A stretch of 64,000 nucleotides of DNA from Nitzschia sp. pyKryTriq1 (lineage: Eukaryota > Bacillariophyta > Bacillariophyceae > Bacillariales > Bacillariaceae), in NCBI GenBank assembly GCA_956465555.1, contig OY101126.1, positions 1,406,501 to 1,470,500 of the forward strand. The letters are read 5' to 3'. The translations under genes and the position numbers were made by a program. Shown piece after piece: positions 28,400-37,769 of this stretch; positions within the stretch are counted from its first letter, which is position 1; each line of letters opens with the position of its first letter. Below the pieces are notes generated by a model. It made no database searches, was not told where the DNA came from, and was given only the letters and a program-made list of their open reading frames with translations.

Positions 28400-30442
28400 A
28401 TGCGGGCACGAACAACGAAACAGCAGCGTGAGGCGTTGTCCCACCCCACGAGGATCCGCTTACTGCTATGCTGTATTGTTGCTGTGACCACTCTGGGTCT
28501 GATCCGAACGTCTTCCACTGTCTTGGTGAAAGACCAGTCCTTCTTTTTTCTTGCTGCACCACCGACGACGACTTTCACGGAGTTGAAGAGGACGAAAACT
28601 AGTAATTATTATCACCACCGACGACTCTTTGTAGGAATTTTCACTTCCCCCAAAGCGGACATGCGATTGAGAAACATCATTCGCACCACCTATTTGGAGA
28701 TATTTACCAAGCTTGGTGGTTCGTCGTGGCCGAGTATTTGCTCGCTGGCGGAATTCACCTCAAGATCATCTAGTACTGGGAACACATCAGTTCCCTCCAG
28801 CTCTTGTCAGATTGTTTATTCTTTCGTGGCAGAGGGGCAATTCAAACCCAATCCGAAAAATCAGTTTGCTCCGGAGATCGATATGATTTATCTCAACATC
28901 ACAACGAATGATAGTAAATCGAATCGTGTCCATCGACTGTATGAGCACCTCCTCGGATCCTCCTACGAGGAGTATATCATCATGAACCCATCCTTTTCCT
29001 CATCATCTCCGAGGACTTTTGGTTTCCCTTTTGATTTTGTGGCGCACACGCACAGTCGGGTCGTCTTGTATCCCGACCGGGTCTGGCCTCGAGAGCTGTT
29101 TGGTGGAGGAGTTGGTGATGGTGGTGCTTCTAGTAGTAGTGCTGGTACTCTTTCTGTCTTTTCACACTCCAAGGTCTACTTTGGAGCTGTATCTTCCGAC
29201 TCGAACACAAACAGAGGAGCACCACGAACAAGAATAAAAGATTATGTCGCGTTGTCGTTTCATCTCCTGAAACAGGTCATGGCGCATCCATCCTTTCATG
29301 CTGGAGTATCAAATGAACAAACAGAAATGATTCTTGAACGGATCATCGATGATGATGATTCGTCCCATACGAGAATCGTGCATGATCCGTCAACTATGAT
29401 GACTCCTGAGGAGATTCCTTCTTTAAACACCACCATCGTCATCCCGCTGAAAGATAGCACGTATCTCGTGGAAGATGATGCCAATGTATTGGGACGATAT
29501 ATCTATGTTCCATTCATCACTCAGTGGGATGCCTACAAGGATACTTGGTTGGTGACATACAAAGATCCCGAGGAAGAAGCTCGGATTCGGTCAAACCCTC
29601 GTATCAGCTCTACCGTCGGTACTTGCCAGTACGGGCCGAGAGTACTTTTGGGAATCTTCACCATGAAAGACGATGCCAAGGAGATCAAGCGACGAGCTGT
29701 GATTCGGGAGACCTATCTCTCTTATTACAAATCGAAGAACAGCACGCTCGGCAACCATCGAATCTGTTCTCTTGCCGATATTGTGTCATCAGACCATCCC
29801 GACCAACCGCGGCTACTTCAAGAATGCCAGATTGCTTACGTTTTTGTTGCTGGTGGTAATCCAGACGGTCCACCTGAACGTGTGCATTTCAATGCCTCGA
29901 TACCGATGACTCTTCCTGCCTCCTCTTTGAGCGATGAGAAGGACCTCGTTTTGCTGAACATTCGAGAAAACATGAAGGATGGCAAGTCGCAATCCTTCTT
30001 CAAGTACGCCACCTCGATTGTGGACGAACACGTGTACTTTGACTACATTGCCAAGACCGACTCGGATACCTTGATATACCCCGACAACCTTTTGAACCAC
30101 ACCATCCGCCAGCTGCCGCGATTCCCCGACAATGTTCGAGTCTATGGGGGCTCGTCTCGTGCCAAGGAACGATATGGCGAACTCAAAGGACCAATTTACA
30201 ATCAGGGTTCCTTTTACTGGATGTCTGTGGATCTGGCACGATACATTGCGTCTCGTCACTGCGATCGGAAACATTTAGTGACTGTATATTCGGAAGACGT
30301 ATCCATTGGAAATTTTGTCCATTCGCATCCGTTGCCAATCCATCGCTTCAAAGTACAGCCTTCGCCCAAATCGTTCGACCATCCTGTCAAGCAACTACAA
30401 GACTTTCGCACTAAATGGAAGAAATACCTTTCTACAAAATGA
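28400..30442 (+). CDS. Two-lobed GT31-like glycosyltransferase, copy B
   Basis: 680 residues, intronless, same plan as 8568-10643: signal anchor, degenerate first lobe (RRLFVGIFT, HTHSRVVLYPDR) and intact second lobe (RVLLGIFTMKDD, KTDSDTLIYPDNLL). Most of the protein is identical to copy A by eye. Differences cluster in loops, with short Ser-rich indels, and at the C-terminus. This copy is on the opposite strand 18 kb away. Both keep open frames and the second-lobe motif, so both are probably functional. Confidence 0.8.
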   Translation: MRARTTKQQREALSHPTRIRLLLCCIVAVTTLGLIRTSSTVLVKDQSFFFLAAPPTTTFTELKRTKTSNYYHHRRLFVGIFTSPKADMRLRNIIRTTYLEIFTKLGGSSWPSICSLAEFTSRSSSTGNTSVPSSSCQIVYSFVAEGQFKPNPKNQFAPEIDMIYLNITTNDSKSNRVHRLYEHLLGSSYEEYIIMNPSFSSSSPRTFGFPFDFVAHTHSRVVLYPDRVWPRELFGGGVGDGGASSSSAGTLSVFSHSKVYFGAVSSDSNTNRGAPRTRIKDYVALSFHLLKQVMAHPSFHAGVSNEQTEMILERIIDDDDSSHTRIVHDPSTMMTPEEIPSLNTTIVIPLKDSTYLVEDDANVLGRYIYVPFITQWDAYKDTWLVTYKDPEEEARIRSNPRISSTVGTCQYGPRVLLGIFTMKDDAKEIKRRAVIRETYLSYYKSKNSTLGNHRICSLADIVSSDHPDQPRLLQECQIAYVFVAGGNPDGPPERVHFNASIPMTLPASSLSDEKDLVLLNIRENMKDGKSQSFFKYATSIVDEHVYFDYIAKTDSDTLIYPDNLLNHTIRQLPRFPDNVRVYGGSSRAKERYGELKGPIYNQGSFYWMSVDLARYIASRHCDRKHLVTVYSEDVSIGNFVHSHPLPIHRFKVQPSPKSFDHPVKQLQDFRTKWKKYLSTK

Positions 30443-30514
30443 ATCACGAATTCGCAATATTCCACTGTTCACAATATTCCATTGTATTATTTGGTGGAAC
30501 TTAAGTTAAAGGTC

Positions 30515-30672
30515 ACCTACTGGAGAGCCAAATCCAGTACCGACAAGGCCAGAGCGCCAAATCCAGCACCGACTACTAGCTAGAGGTCCCCGACTCCAGT
30601 AGCGACAAGGCTATACCTACTACTACTAGAGCGCCGACTCCAGTACCGCCTACTGGGCCACCTACTACCCGT
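30515..30672. repeat. Degenerate tandem repeat (CCAGTACCGAC-type)
   Basis: Repeated variants of GCCAAATCCAGTACCGACAAG, then GACTCCAGTAGCGACAAGG and CGACTCCAGTACCGCC, spaced about 30-60 bp apart. Too decayed to fix a unit. Confidence 0.5.
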
Positions 30673-30746
30673 AGAACCGCTAAAGTAAAGATCATTCATT
30701 TATTCGTAGTCCAATAAGATTATAACGCCAACAACTCAATAACAAG

Positions 30747-32279
30747 TTAAACCAATCTAGTATTGCATAGAATATTGAGTAGCACCGTGTTGAGCTCCTC
30801 ATACACCCAAGGTTGATAATGGACGGAATCCCAAAATACACTGAGATATTCGAACATATTATGCCTTGGCGGGTCAAACATTTTATTCGGTGGAGGAGCA
30901 GGATGCATATAGATCGTAGTGCTGAACTCTTTTGTCAGGTGTCCAACATCTATATATTCGCAACCATGAGCATATGCCGTGCGACGGACTACTGTATCTT
31001 CATGCTCATTGATTTGATCTTGTCTTGTTCGCTCGCTCCCGGTAGTACTTCGGTAGAAGCATCGCTTTGATGTGTAGTTGTAAAGCAACGCCATCATTTT
31101 TTCTGCTTTATCTTGTTGTATATTGCCCCAAAGCCCTCGGTTATAGAATACATAATGTGGATCCGGGTGTTGCTCGTGGAAGATTCCCCCCTCCGGTCCA
31201 AAGGCATCCACAATCGCCGTAATATTCCAGTCATACTCTTTGTCCTTTACCTGCTTCAACTTTTTGTCGTATTCTTCTTGTGTATAGCGGCAACTACCAG
31301 TATGGGCACAGCCAGTGAAATTCCATCCGAAAGAAAATTGCTCCATACCCATCCAACCGGCCTCAGCTGTATAACTAAGCTTTGTGCTGCCTTTTACTTT
31401 GGAGCTGATGTACTGGTGGTTCTCGAAAGCTTTTCCATCCGTCCTTATAGATTGCGATTCCATACGTCCACGGAAAATGCTCCCATCCGTACCACCTCCC
31501 ACGGCCCTGTATGAAAATTAATCAACGACGAGGAGAATGAGGGCCTCTTCCAACCTCGCGTCAAAAACACAGTACTACAGATCCATCCATCCCTGAACTT
31601 ACCGTAAATAGACAGGCCAGCCTCCAAATTTATTCCAATCTCCCTCTGCGCAAACATTGGGGTCTTCTGTTGGTGAGCAAGTTGCATTGCCGGACTCGTC
31701 TATATGAGTACATGGAACTTGGTTGCTGAATCTTGCAGGCCATTTGTCGTGTTCTAGAAAGTAGGCCAAACTCAAATGTTGATACCGTGTCAATGAATCT
31801 CCAATAAACCAAAGATGTTCGCCTGCCAAACATTTTTGGGCCTCATGAGATGTATAGCGCTTCAGATGACAAGTCAATGGCAACGTCAATTCACGAGATC
31901 CATCATGCCGAAGTTTCCAGACAACAGGTGTTGTAGTTCTCGTCAAGAAGGACCCATCGGCAAAAGGACTTGAAGGTTGCTGCATCAGCTGTTGGCATGT
32001 AGCAAGGTGCCCGTCATCGTCTCGATCGTCTCGAAGAAGAGAAGTTCCCAAAACTTGTGCCGTAGGAACTGCAAGTCCTCTTATAGCCGACGGATTGGTC
32101 GTAGTGCTGACACTTGCAGCATGATTTCCAGAACCTTTCATATTCTCGTCGAGCCGTGTACTCAAGTTCAGCGCAACCAGCAAAGAAACACACCCAAAAC
32201 TAATGAGGGTTAAAAGACGTGGGTTCGGGAAGTGATGGCGACCGCCGGAAGGTTCCTCCTGTTTCATTTTTATCGCCAT
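30747..32279 (-). CDS. PC-esterase / TBL-like polysaccharide O-acetyltransferase
   Basis: Exon 1 32279-31603, intron 31602-31507 (96 bp), exon 2 31506-30747. A signal anchor (LLTLISFGCVSLLVALNL) leads to a lumenal domain with the GDSL-like motif LWFIGDSLTRYQHLSL and, near the C-terminus, the paired DxxH motif (FWDSVHYQPWVYEELN). GDS Ser plus DxxH Asp/His form the catalytic triad of TBL/Cas1-type enzymes that O-acetylate cell-wall or secreted glycans. The spacing between the motifs fits the family. The substrate is not readable. Confidence 0.8.
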
Positions 32280-33177
32280 CTACATACGTGTAAAGAGTCT
32301 GTCTGTCAGTGGAAAGCCCACCACGGTCATCTGATGAAATAATGAAATAATGTACAATCCTGAGCCCTATCCTTCGAGGCTTCTCGGTAATATAGGCGTC
32401 TTGATTCCTCCTTTGGTTTTATGATGTAGATAGGTAATATAGATGCTGTGTCGGCTACTAGTAGAAGATGATTCACGCAACACAGTACGCAGTATGAGCT
32501 TTTCTCCCATCTCTTGCATCGCGCGTCCTCGTACACGTGTACACTCCAGGTCGAATGGAGGGTCCGAACAAAAAGTTTTGCGGTACAGTACACGTACTTA
32601 TTTGTGTAGGTTCTACAGAGCGTACCCGCTGCGTAGACGTGTACCAGAAACTCCTAGGACTCAATCGCTCGTTTCGCCGCGTTACCGTGCAATTTCCCCT
32701 CTCTAGTACTACGTGTCCAATCTCTCCAGCTCTACTCTAGTAGAGACTACTCATTGTTTCATTGATCCAAATAATCCACGTTCAGAACATGGTAGTAGCT
32801 AATTACTTTCTTGTATCCGGATTGATGCCGAGTTCAAATTTGGCACCGACTGTCTGATGTGTTTCATCTCCCCATTCCGGACAATCACGAACTTTATCGA
32901 GCAATGCGCGCTTGCCTGTGCGCATTGTTCGATCCATTCGACCAAACACAAAAATGGACACAATAAAACACACAAAGATCCCACCACCACGCTACACGTA
33001 CGCGCACAGTATGGCGAAAAAAAGAAAACTCTTCAACGTACAACAATGACAATACTTGTATATAAGAATGCTTCACAACAATAACCTCGACCTTGACACT
33101 GGGACGCTCGTCGACATACTACCGGTATATATTCATTTGACGTTCACAATCCATACAGTGTTCCTCGCATCACCATC
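32280..33177. other. Spacer between divergent genes, with a hairpin
   Basis: Shared upstream region of the TBL-like gene (-) and the aldehyde dehydrogenase (+). At 32897-32932, TCGAGCAATGCGC faces GCGCATTGTTCGA (13-bp arms, one mismatch, 10-bp loop). ACACGTGTACAC-like E-box palindromes occur near 32534. No gene recognised. Confidence 0.5.
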
Positions 33178-34809
33178 ATGCCGCCCAAGCCATCTTCGAC
33201 AACTCCTCGTCTTTTGAGATCCTTTATCAATGGGAAGTACTGGCCGTCGCCGCCGCCGCCGTCGTCGTCGTCGCCGTCACCATCATCGACGAGTAGTAGT
33301 AGTAGTAGTAGTAGCAGTAGCACTGCCACCACGAACTGTTACAATTTGCAGTCGGCAGTGACGGGTCAACTCCGAGCGACGGTAGAGCCAGCGACTGCCC
33401 AAGCCTGTGATGCGGCACTCGAGGCCGCCCATCAAATCCAGCCACACTGGCACCGAGAATTCAGTCCCACGGAACGATCTCAATTGCTGCTTCGAGCGGC
33501 GGACCTGTTCCTGCAGGATGAAGAAATGCAAAGAATAGCGAGAATGGAGACGGAAGATACCGGTCGGCCCGTCTCGGAAACGCAATTCGAAGCGGCGGGG
33601 GCAGCGGATTGTCTACAGTGGTTTGCTGGATTGACTCGAAGTGTCGGGGGGCAGCACATGGAAATTCCTTCCTCTGCTGGCGCGGGCAGCGCCAGGAAGA
33701 ATAATTTTGGATACACGCGGCGAGAGCCCATCGGGGTGACGGTGGGAATTGGAGCTTGGAATTATCCAATGCAATCGGCTATTTGGAAATCGGCTCCAGC
33801 GTTGGCCTTTGGCAATACCATGGTCTTTAAACCAAGTGAATTTACTCCCCAAACGGCCTTGAGAGTAGCGGAAATCTATCAGCACGTTGGAATCCCCGAC
33901 GGTGTCTTCAATGTGGTATTGGGAACCGGCCCGACTGTTGGTAAGCAGCTAGTGGAAGATCCTCGAGTCGGCAAGGTTAGTTTTACAGGGAGTGTCCCCA
34001 CAGGTCGCCATATTTATACGAGTGCCGCAAAGGATTTCAAACGGGTCACTTTGGAGCTAGGAGGTAAAAGTCCACTCATTATCTTTGAGGATTCGAATTT
34101 GGAATCGGCCGTATCAGGAGCCATGATGGCCAACTGGTATTCCTCTGGACAAGTTTGCAGTAATGGAACGCGGGTCTTTGTACAGCGAAACATACTTGAT
34201 GCGTTTACTGCCAAGCTGATGGAGCGCACTGCCAAGCTGAAGATTGGAGATCCCATGCACCCCGAGACACAAATTGGTCCGTTGATCAATGAAGCGCATC
34301 GGAAAAAGGTGCAAGAGTACATTCGCATTGGTATTGAGGAAGATGATCAAGCGGATCTCATTTATGGAGGGCGGCGGATTTTGACCGACCAATATCCCAA
34401 TGGGAACTTTTTGGAGCCCACGATATTTGTTTGCCGACGAGACGATCATGATGATTGTCGTGACGATAATAATATGAGAATTGTTCAAGAAGAGATTTTT
34501 GGGCCCGTCATGGCCATTCTGCCATTTGATAGTGAGGAGGAGGTACTCCAGCGAGCCAACAATACCCCATTCGGCTTGGCAGCTGGAGTGTTTACCAAAG
34601 ATTTGCAACGGGCCCATCGAATGGTCGCTCAACTCAATGCCGGAATTACCTGGATTAACAATTACAATCTGGCGCCCGCCGAATTGCCCTGGGGTGGATT
34701 TGGGCAATCGGGGATTGGTTCCGAAAATGGATTAGCCGGTGCAGAGTCCTGGACGCGGATCAAATCCGTCTACGTTGAAATGGACGAAATGGAATCACCC
34801 TATTATTAA
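33178..34809 (+). CDS. Betaine aldehyde dehydrogenase (ALDH9-like)
   Basis: 543 residues, intronless. NAD-dependent aldehyde oxidation; in this subfamily betaine aldehyde or aminoaldehydes, giving glycine betaine, an osmolyte. Visible motifs: GIGAWNYPMQSAIWKSAPAL, FTGSVPTGRHI, catalytic Glu region VTLELGGKSP, catalytic Cys in SSGQVCSNGTRVF, and EEIFGPVMAILPF. The C-terminal PWGGFGQSGIGSENG is typical. The N-terminus has a Ser/Pro tract from GTC/TAG microsatellites. No peroxisomal SKL or clear plastid presequence. A decayed copy of its 3' end lies at 37564-37735. Confidence 0.92.
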   Translation: MPPKPSSTTPRLLRSFINGKYWPSPPPPSSSSPSPSSTSSSSSSSSSSTATTNCYNLQSAVTGQLRATVEPATAQACDAALEAAHQIQPHWHREFSPTERSQLLLRAADLFLQDEEMQRIARMETEDTGRPVSETQFEAAGAADCLQWFAGLTRSVGGQHMEIPSSAGAGSARKNNFGYTRREPIGVTVGIGAWNYPMQSAIWKSAPALAFGNTMVFKPSEFTPQTALRVAEIYQHVGIPDGVFNVVLGTGPTVGKQLVEDPRVGKVSFTGSVPTGRHIYTSAAKDFKRVTLELGGKSPLIIFEDSNLESAVSGAMMANWYSSGQVCSNGTRVFVQRNILDAFTAKLMERTAKLKIGDPMHPETQIGPLINEAHRKKVQEYIRIGIEEDDQADLIYGGRRILTDQYPNGNFLEPTIFVCRRDDHDDCRDDNNMRIVQEEIFGPVMAILPFDSEEEVLQRANNTPFGLAAGVFTKDLQRAHRMVAQLNAGITWINNYNLAPAELPWGGFGQSGIGSENGLAGAESWTRIKSVYVEMDEMESPYY

Positions 34810-34904
34810 ATAAACAAGATACGCTACTACAAAAGGCAGCGATGAGAGTTCATGGTCGGGTTATCAGTCTATCTAGCTATCTAGCTAGCTAGAGCTACTT
34901 TAGA

Positions 34905-35160
34905 GGAGTAGCGTGTTTTGGCGACTTGTTGTTGTTGTTGCTACTGCTGTTGGCGTTTTAGATGAGCTGAACGGCTTCTGGTGCAACGTTGTTTTTCAAG
35001 AAGGTACTACATTAGGATAGAGTCCCCCCTTAACAAACGGCGACGAGGGCCTCTACTAATCTAGTTCCTTTTCGGACGCGTTGTACGACTCTTCTCGTAC
35101 ATGGGTAAACAATGATCATACTACAGTATGAAGCAAATGAGGATTGGTTCGTTTCCCAGG
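34905..35160 (-). pseudogene. Decayed 3' fragment of the tyrosine recombinase gene
   Basis: This stretch matches 37795-38030, the 3' end of the intact recombinase gene. Shared blocks include GTTTTGGCGACTTGTTGTTG, GATGAGCTGAACGGC, TTCCTTTTCGGACGCGTTG and AAGCAAATGAGGATTGGTTC, interrupted by small insertions. The frame is broken. It faces the 3' end of the intact aldehyde dehydrogenase. Confidence 0.85.
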
Positions 35161-36016
35161 CTCTACTACTAGTAGTAGACTAGAGAGAAGATACGCCGCG
35201 AGATCCTTGAATAGACTAAACAGATCAAATAGAAGGGGGGGGGGGTGATGTGGGTGATTGCTCGAATTAGGGGTGTGATATTATTACACTTTGTACTTAT
35301 ACAAATACGCGCGAATATCGCAGTAATCATGTGTTGAATAAGAGGGACTTCGATCGGAAGAGTCTAACACCGAGCGAAGGACAGACACTGGTAATTCGAT
35401 CAAGGACGATTCGCTCACGGACGAACATGGATGAGTGACATCGATCTTGGATCTTGCAATGTCTATTGCGATCACTGACAACCTTGGGTGTGATGAGATC
35501 TAACACTTTACAAATGTCTCTTGAACCATGATCGAACATGTGGTATGTATTGGAGACATTCGAGACGGTTGTCAAGATGAATGTCAGACGTATTCTACTG
35601 GAGGAACCGTCCCAGCTAGAACAGGCAAATATCTAGCGTTGAATCTAGAACGTTGGATGTCAAGACGGAGCTATAGATTGATCGTGAAGTTAATCTTGGA
35701 ATCAAGATTGTGATCTTGAAAGAGAAAACGGATAGAGTAGAGTAATCAATCTGTATAGCTCACAATTCAAAAGGAGATATACAGACGTGTAATATCTTGA
35801 GTTGTGCCACGGGAATTTGATCACTCTCGTGTAGAACAATTGTTGACTACGTGGATTCAATTCTACAGTAAAGTTTGTCAGTCGTACGTACAAGTATTTC
35901 GATTACTTTAACAATCATGATCTCCAAAATACTGTGAAGATCGCATCGCGTCATTTTACGTGCCATCATGCGCGGCTTTTGATGGAAATGTAATATCTTT
36001 CGACGAGAAGGAAAAC
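35161..36016. other. Spacer before the ATP-grasp gene
   Basis: AT-rich, with many TCTTGATC/GATCAAGA-like words between 35400 and 35720 and a G run at 35234-35246. No gene recognised. Composition differs from the flanking duplicated blocks, so it probably entered separately, together with the ATP-grasp gene. Confidence 0.4.
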
Positions 36017-37414
36017 ATGTTTTACGTTCTCAACGTCTTCTCTCAGGGCTGGGCATCCTCATTTCTGTTCAAGAAGATAAGAGCCATGGAGTTGGTAAGA
36101 TCCAGGTCGAAATCAGAGCGGCGACTCCTCGCGTCCCAACCCAAACATCGACGTAATCGGACAGGTACTATGATGCCATTCGGCATTTCTAAAAAAATGG
36201 CAGGCATCGTTTTGATTTTTATATTACCTTTGTTCATTTTCATTGGCAATATTATTCATAAAAAGGCGTCGGGGAACTTGGATGAATATCTCCGTGTGAC
36301 CAATCTTCCTCATGCTCATGGTGTATTTGGTACTGAGTCTCCATCCTTTCTTAAAGAAGCGATTGCTGCATGTGAGGAAGCCAACAATGAGCGTGGAGGG
36401 TACCCATCCATGTATAAGACAATTTTGAAAGAAAGGAGAGCGCGCTGGCGGAAGGATGACCACAAATACAACTTCCTTCAGATGATAGACGACAAGCTTG
36501 GTGGATATATCTACGCAACAAAACTTGGTATACGCACACCTCGCGTCCTGTTTTGTGGGAAGGCCAAGGATATTTCTCAGAACATGCACTTGCTTGGCAA
36601 TAAGTATGTGATCAAACCGCTCAAGGGGCACAGTTCTCGCGGGGTGAAGGTAGTAAAGGATGGTGTTGAGCTATTGACGAAGGAACGTGTTAGCTATGAT
36701 ATATTGGCCAAGCAGTATAATGGAGACGAAAAAGAGACTATTGTTGAGGAGCTTATTGAGAGTGCCAATCCAAAGTATGATGGTCTCATCCCACCGGACT
36801 TTAAGTTTTTTGTTTATGAAGGAGGTGTATCTGAGATAATGTGGCAAATGGACCGAAACAAGGGGCAAAAATGTCGGGATTCCTTTGATGTTGTTTCCTC
36901 CCAAAAAAGTCTGCTAAAAGAAGTCGGTGGTCTTAGTATGCCCAGTTGCTCTCAAGACACACGGAATGCACTAGACGATGCACCAAGACAAAAAGCTATG
37001 GAAGATGCTGTGCAGATCTTAGCAAGCAATGCCGGTCCGAATTGGATAAGAATCGATATGTTCGATTCCAAGGATTACGGTCCAGTACTAGGGGAATTCA
37101 CGCCCTTTAGTGCGGAAGGTTTCGACCAACCTCGGGGTAGCTGTATCATGTCATATCTTTTTATTGCTCACGCGGACCATGGGGCTCCAAATGATGACAG
37201 CGACCTAATCCAAAACGATCTTACCAAGCATCTTACCAAGTTTAAGGGTAGGATGAGAATGCAGAATAAAATGAATGCAAAACTTTTCAACAGCACCACC
37301 TTCGATTTTTATCCTCAAGAAGCTCGTGAATGGTTGCAATATGATGAAATGACAAAATGCAAAAAAAAGGTGATGGAGGCACATCTTCTTGAGGCTGATT
37401 CCACACAAAAGTAA
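36017..37414 (+). CDS. TupA-like ATP-grasp protein, type II membrane
   Basis: Start taken at ATG 36017; the frame is open further up only with a GTG, and ATG 36086 is an alternative. A membrane anchor (AGIVLIFILPLFIFIGNII) precedes a lumenal domain: KYNFLQMIDDKLGGYIYATKL, ATP-binding YVIKPLKGHSSRGVKVV, VEELIES, PPDFKFFVYEGGVSEI and WIRIDMFD...GPVLGEFTPF. These match the TupA-like ATP-grasp family found in bacterial teichuronopeptide and polysaccharide biosynthesis clusters, where the enzyme ligates an amino acid or peptide to a sugar acid. In an alga a role in modifying a secreted glycan is inferred. It sits between the two halves of the duplication at 34.6-38.0 kb. Confidence 0.8.
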   Translation: MFYVLNVFSQGWASSFLFKKIRAMELVRSRSKSERRLLASQPKHRRNRTGTMMPFGISKKMAGIVLIFILPLFIFIGNIIHKKASGNLDEYLRVTNLPHAHGVFGTESPSFLKEAIAACEEANNERGGYPSMYKTILKERRARWRKDDHKYNFLQMIDDKLGGYIYATKLGIRTPRVLFCGKAKDISQNMHLLGNKYVIKPLKGHSSRGVKVVKDGVELLTKERVSYDILAKQYNGDEKETIVEELIESANPKYDGLIPPDFKFFVYEGGVSEIMWQMDRNKGQKCRDSFDVVSSQKSLLKEVGGLSMPSCSQDTRNALDDAPRQKAMEDAVQILASNAGPNWIRIDMFDSKDYGPVLGEFTPFSAEGFDQPRGSCIMSYLFIAHADHGAPNDDSDLIQNDLTKHLTKFKGRMRMQNKMNAKLFNSTTFDFYPQEAREWLQYDEMTKCKKKVMEAHLLEADSTQK

Positions 37415-37488
37415 CAGTGACAATATTCACAGCCGGCAATCTATCAATATCTGTCATGGGCATGACTTTAGTTGTATCGAAAGTTATT

Positions 37489-37532
37489 TCGCTCGAAATA
37501 CTTTAACTTGTCGCTCGAAATACTTTAACTTG
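37489..37532. repeat. Two tandem copies of a 22-bp unit
   Basis: TCGCTCGAAATACTTTAACT plus TG occurs twice head to tail with no mismatch, ending four bases before the GT31-derived fragment at the duplication junction. Confidence 0.85.
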
Positions 37533-37535
37533 CCT

Positions 37536-37563
37536 GGATGGTCGAACGATTTGGGCGAAGGCT
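37536..37563. other. 28-bp fragment of the GT31 gene at a junction
   Basis: Identical to 8632-8659 and to the matching place in copy B (reverse complement near 30362-30389), which encodes the PSPKSFDHP part of the enzyme. It is joined directly to the aldehyde dehydrogenase fragment. It is probably filler DNA captured during break repair; the identity is seen directly and the mechanism is inferred. Confidence 0.75.
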
Positions 37564-37735
37564 AAGTCAATGCCGGAATTACCTGGATTAATAATTACAA
37601 TCCTGCGCCCGCTGAATTGCCATGGGGTGGATTTGGGCATTCGGGGATTGGTTCCGAAAATGGATATGCCGCGGATCAAATTGGTCTACGTCGAAATGGA
37701 CGAAATGGAATCACCCTCCTGAAGTACATGATAAT
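37564..37735 (+). pseudogene. Decayed 3' fragment of the aldehyde dehydrogenase gene
   Basis: Matches 34636-34805 (AATGCCGGAATTACCTGGAT, GGTGGATTTGGGC, GAAATGGACGAAATGGAATC) with substitutions and a deletion of about 18 bp over the GAESWTR codons. Followed by the same short spacer (AAAAGGCAG) that separates the intact gene from the recombinase fragment on the left. Confidence 0.88.
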
Positions 37736-37769
37736 AAAAGGCAGAGATGACCTCAAGAGTATCGGATTA

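Noticed and set aside
34911-35160. Independent gene after the aldehyde dehydrogenase
   Set aside because: It is a broken copy of the recombinase 3' end, not a new gene.
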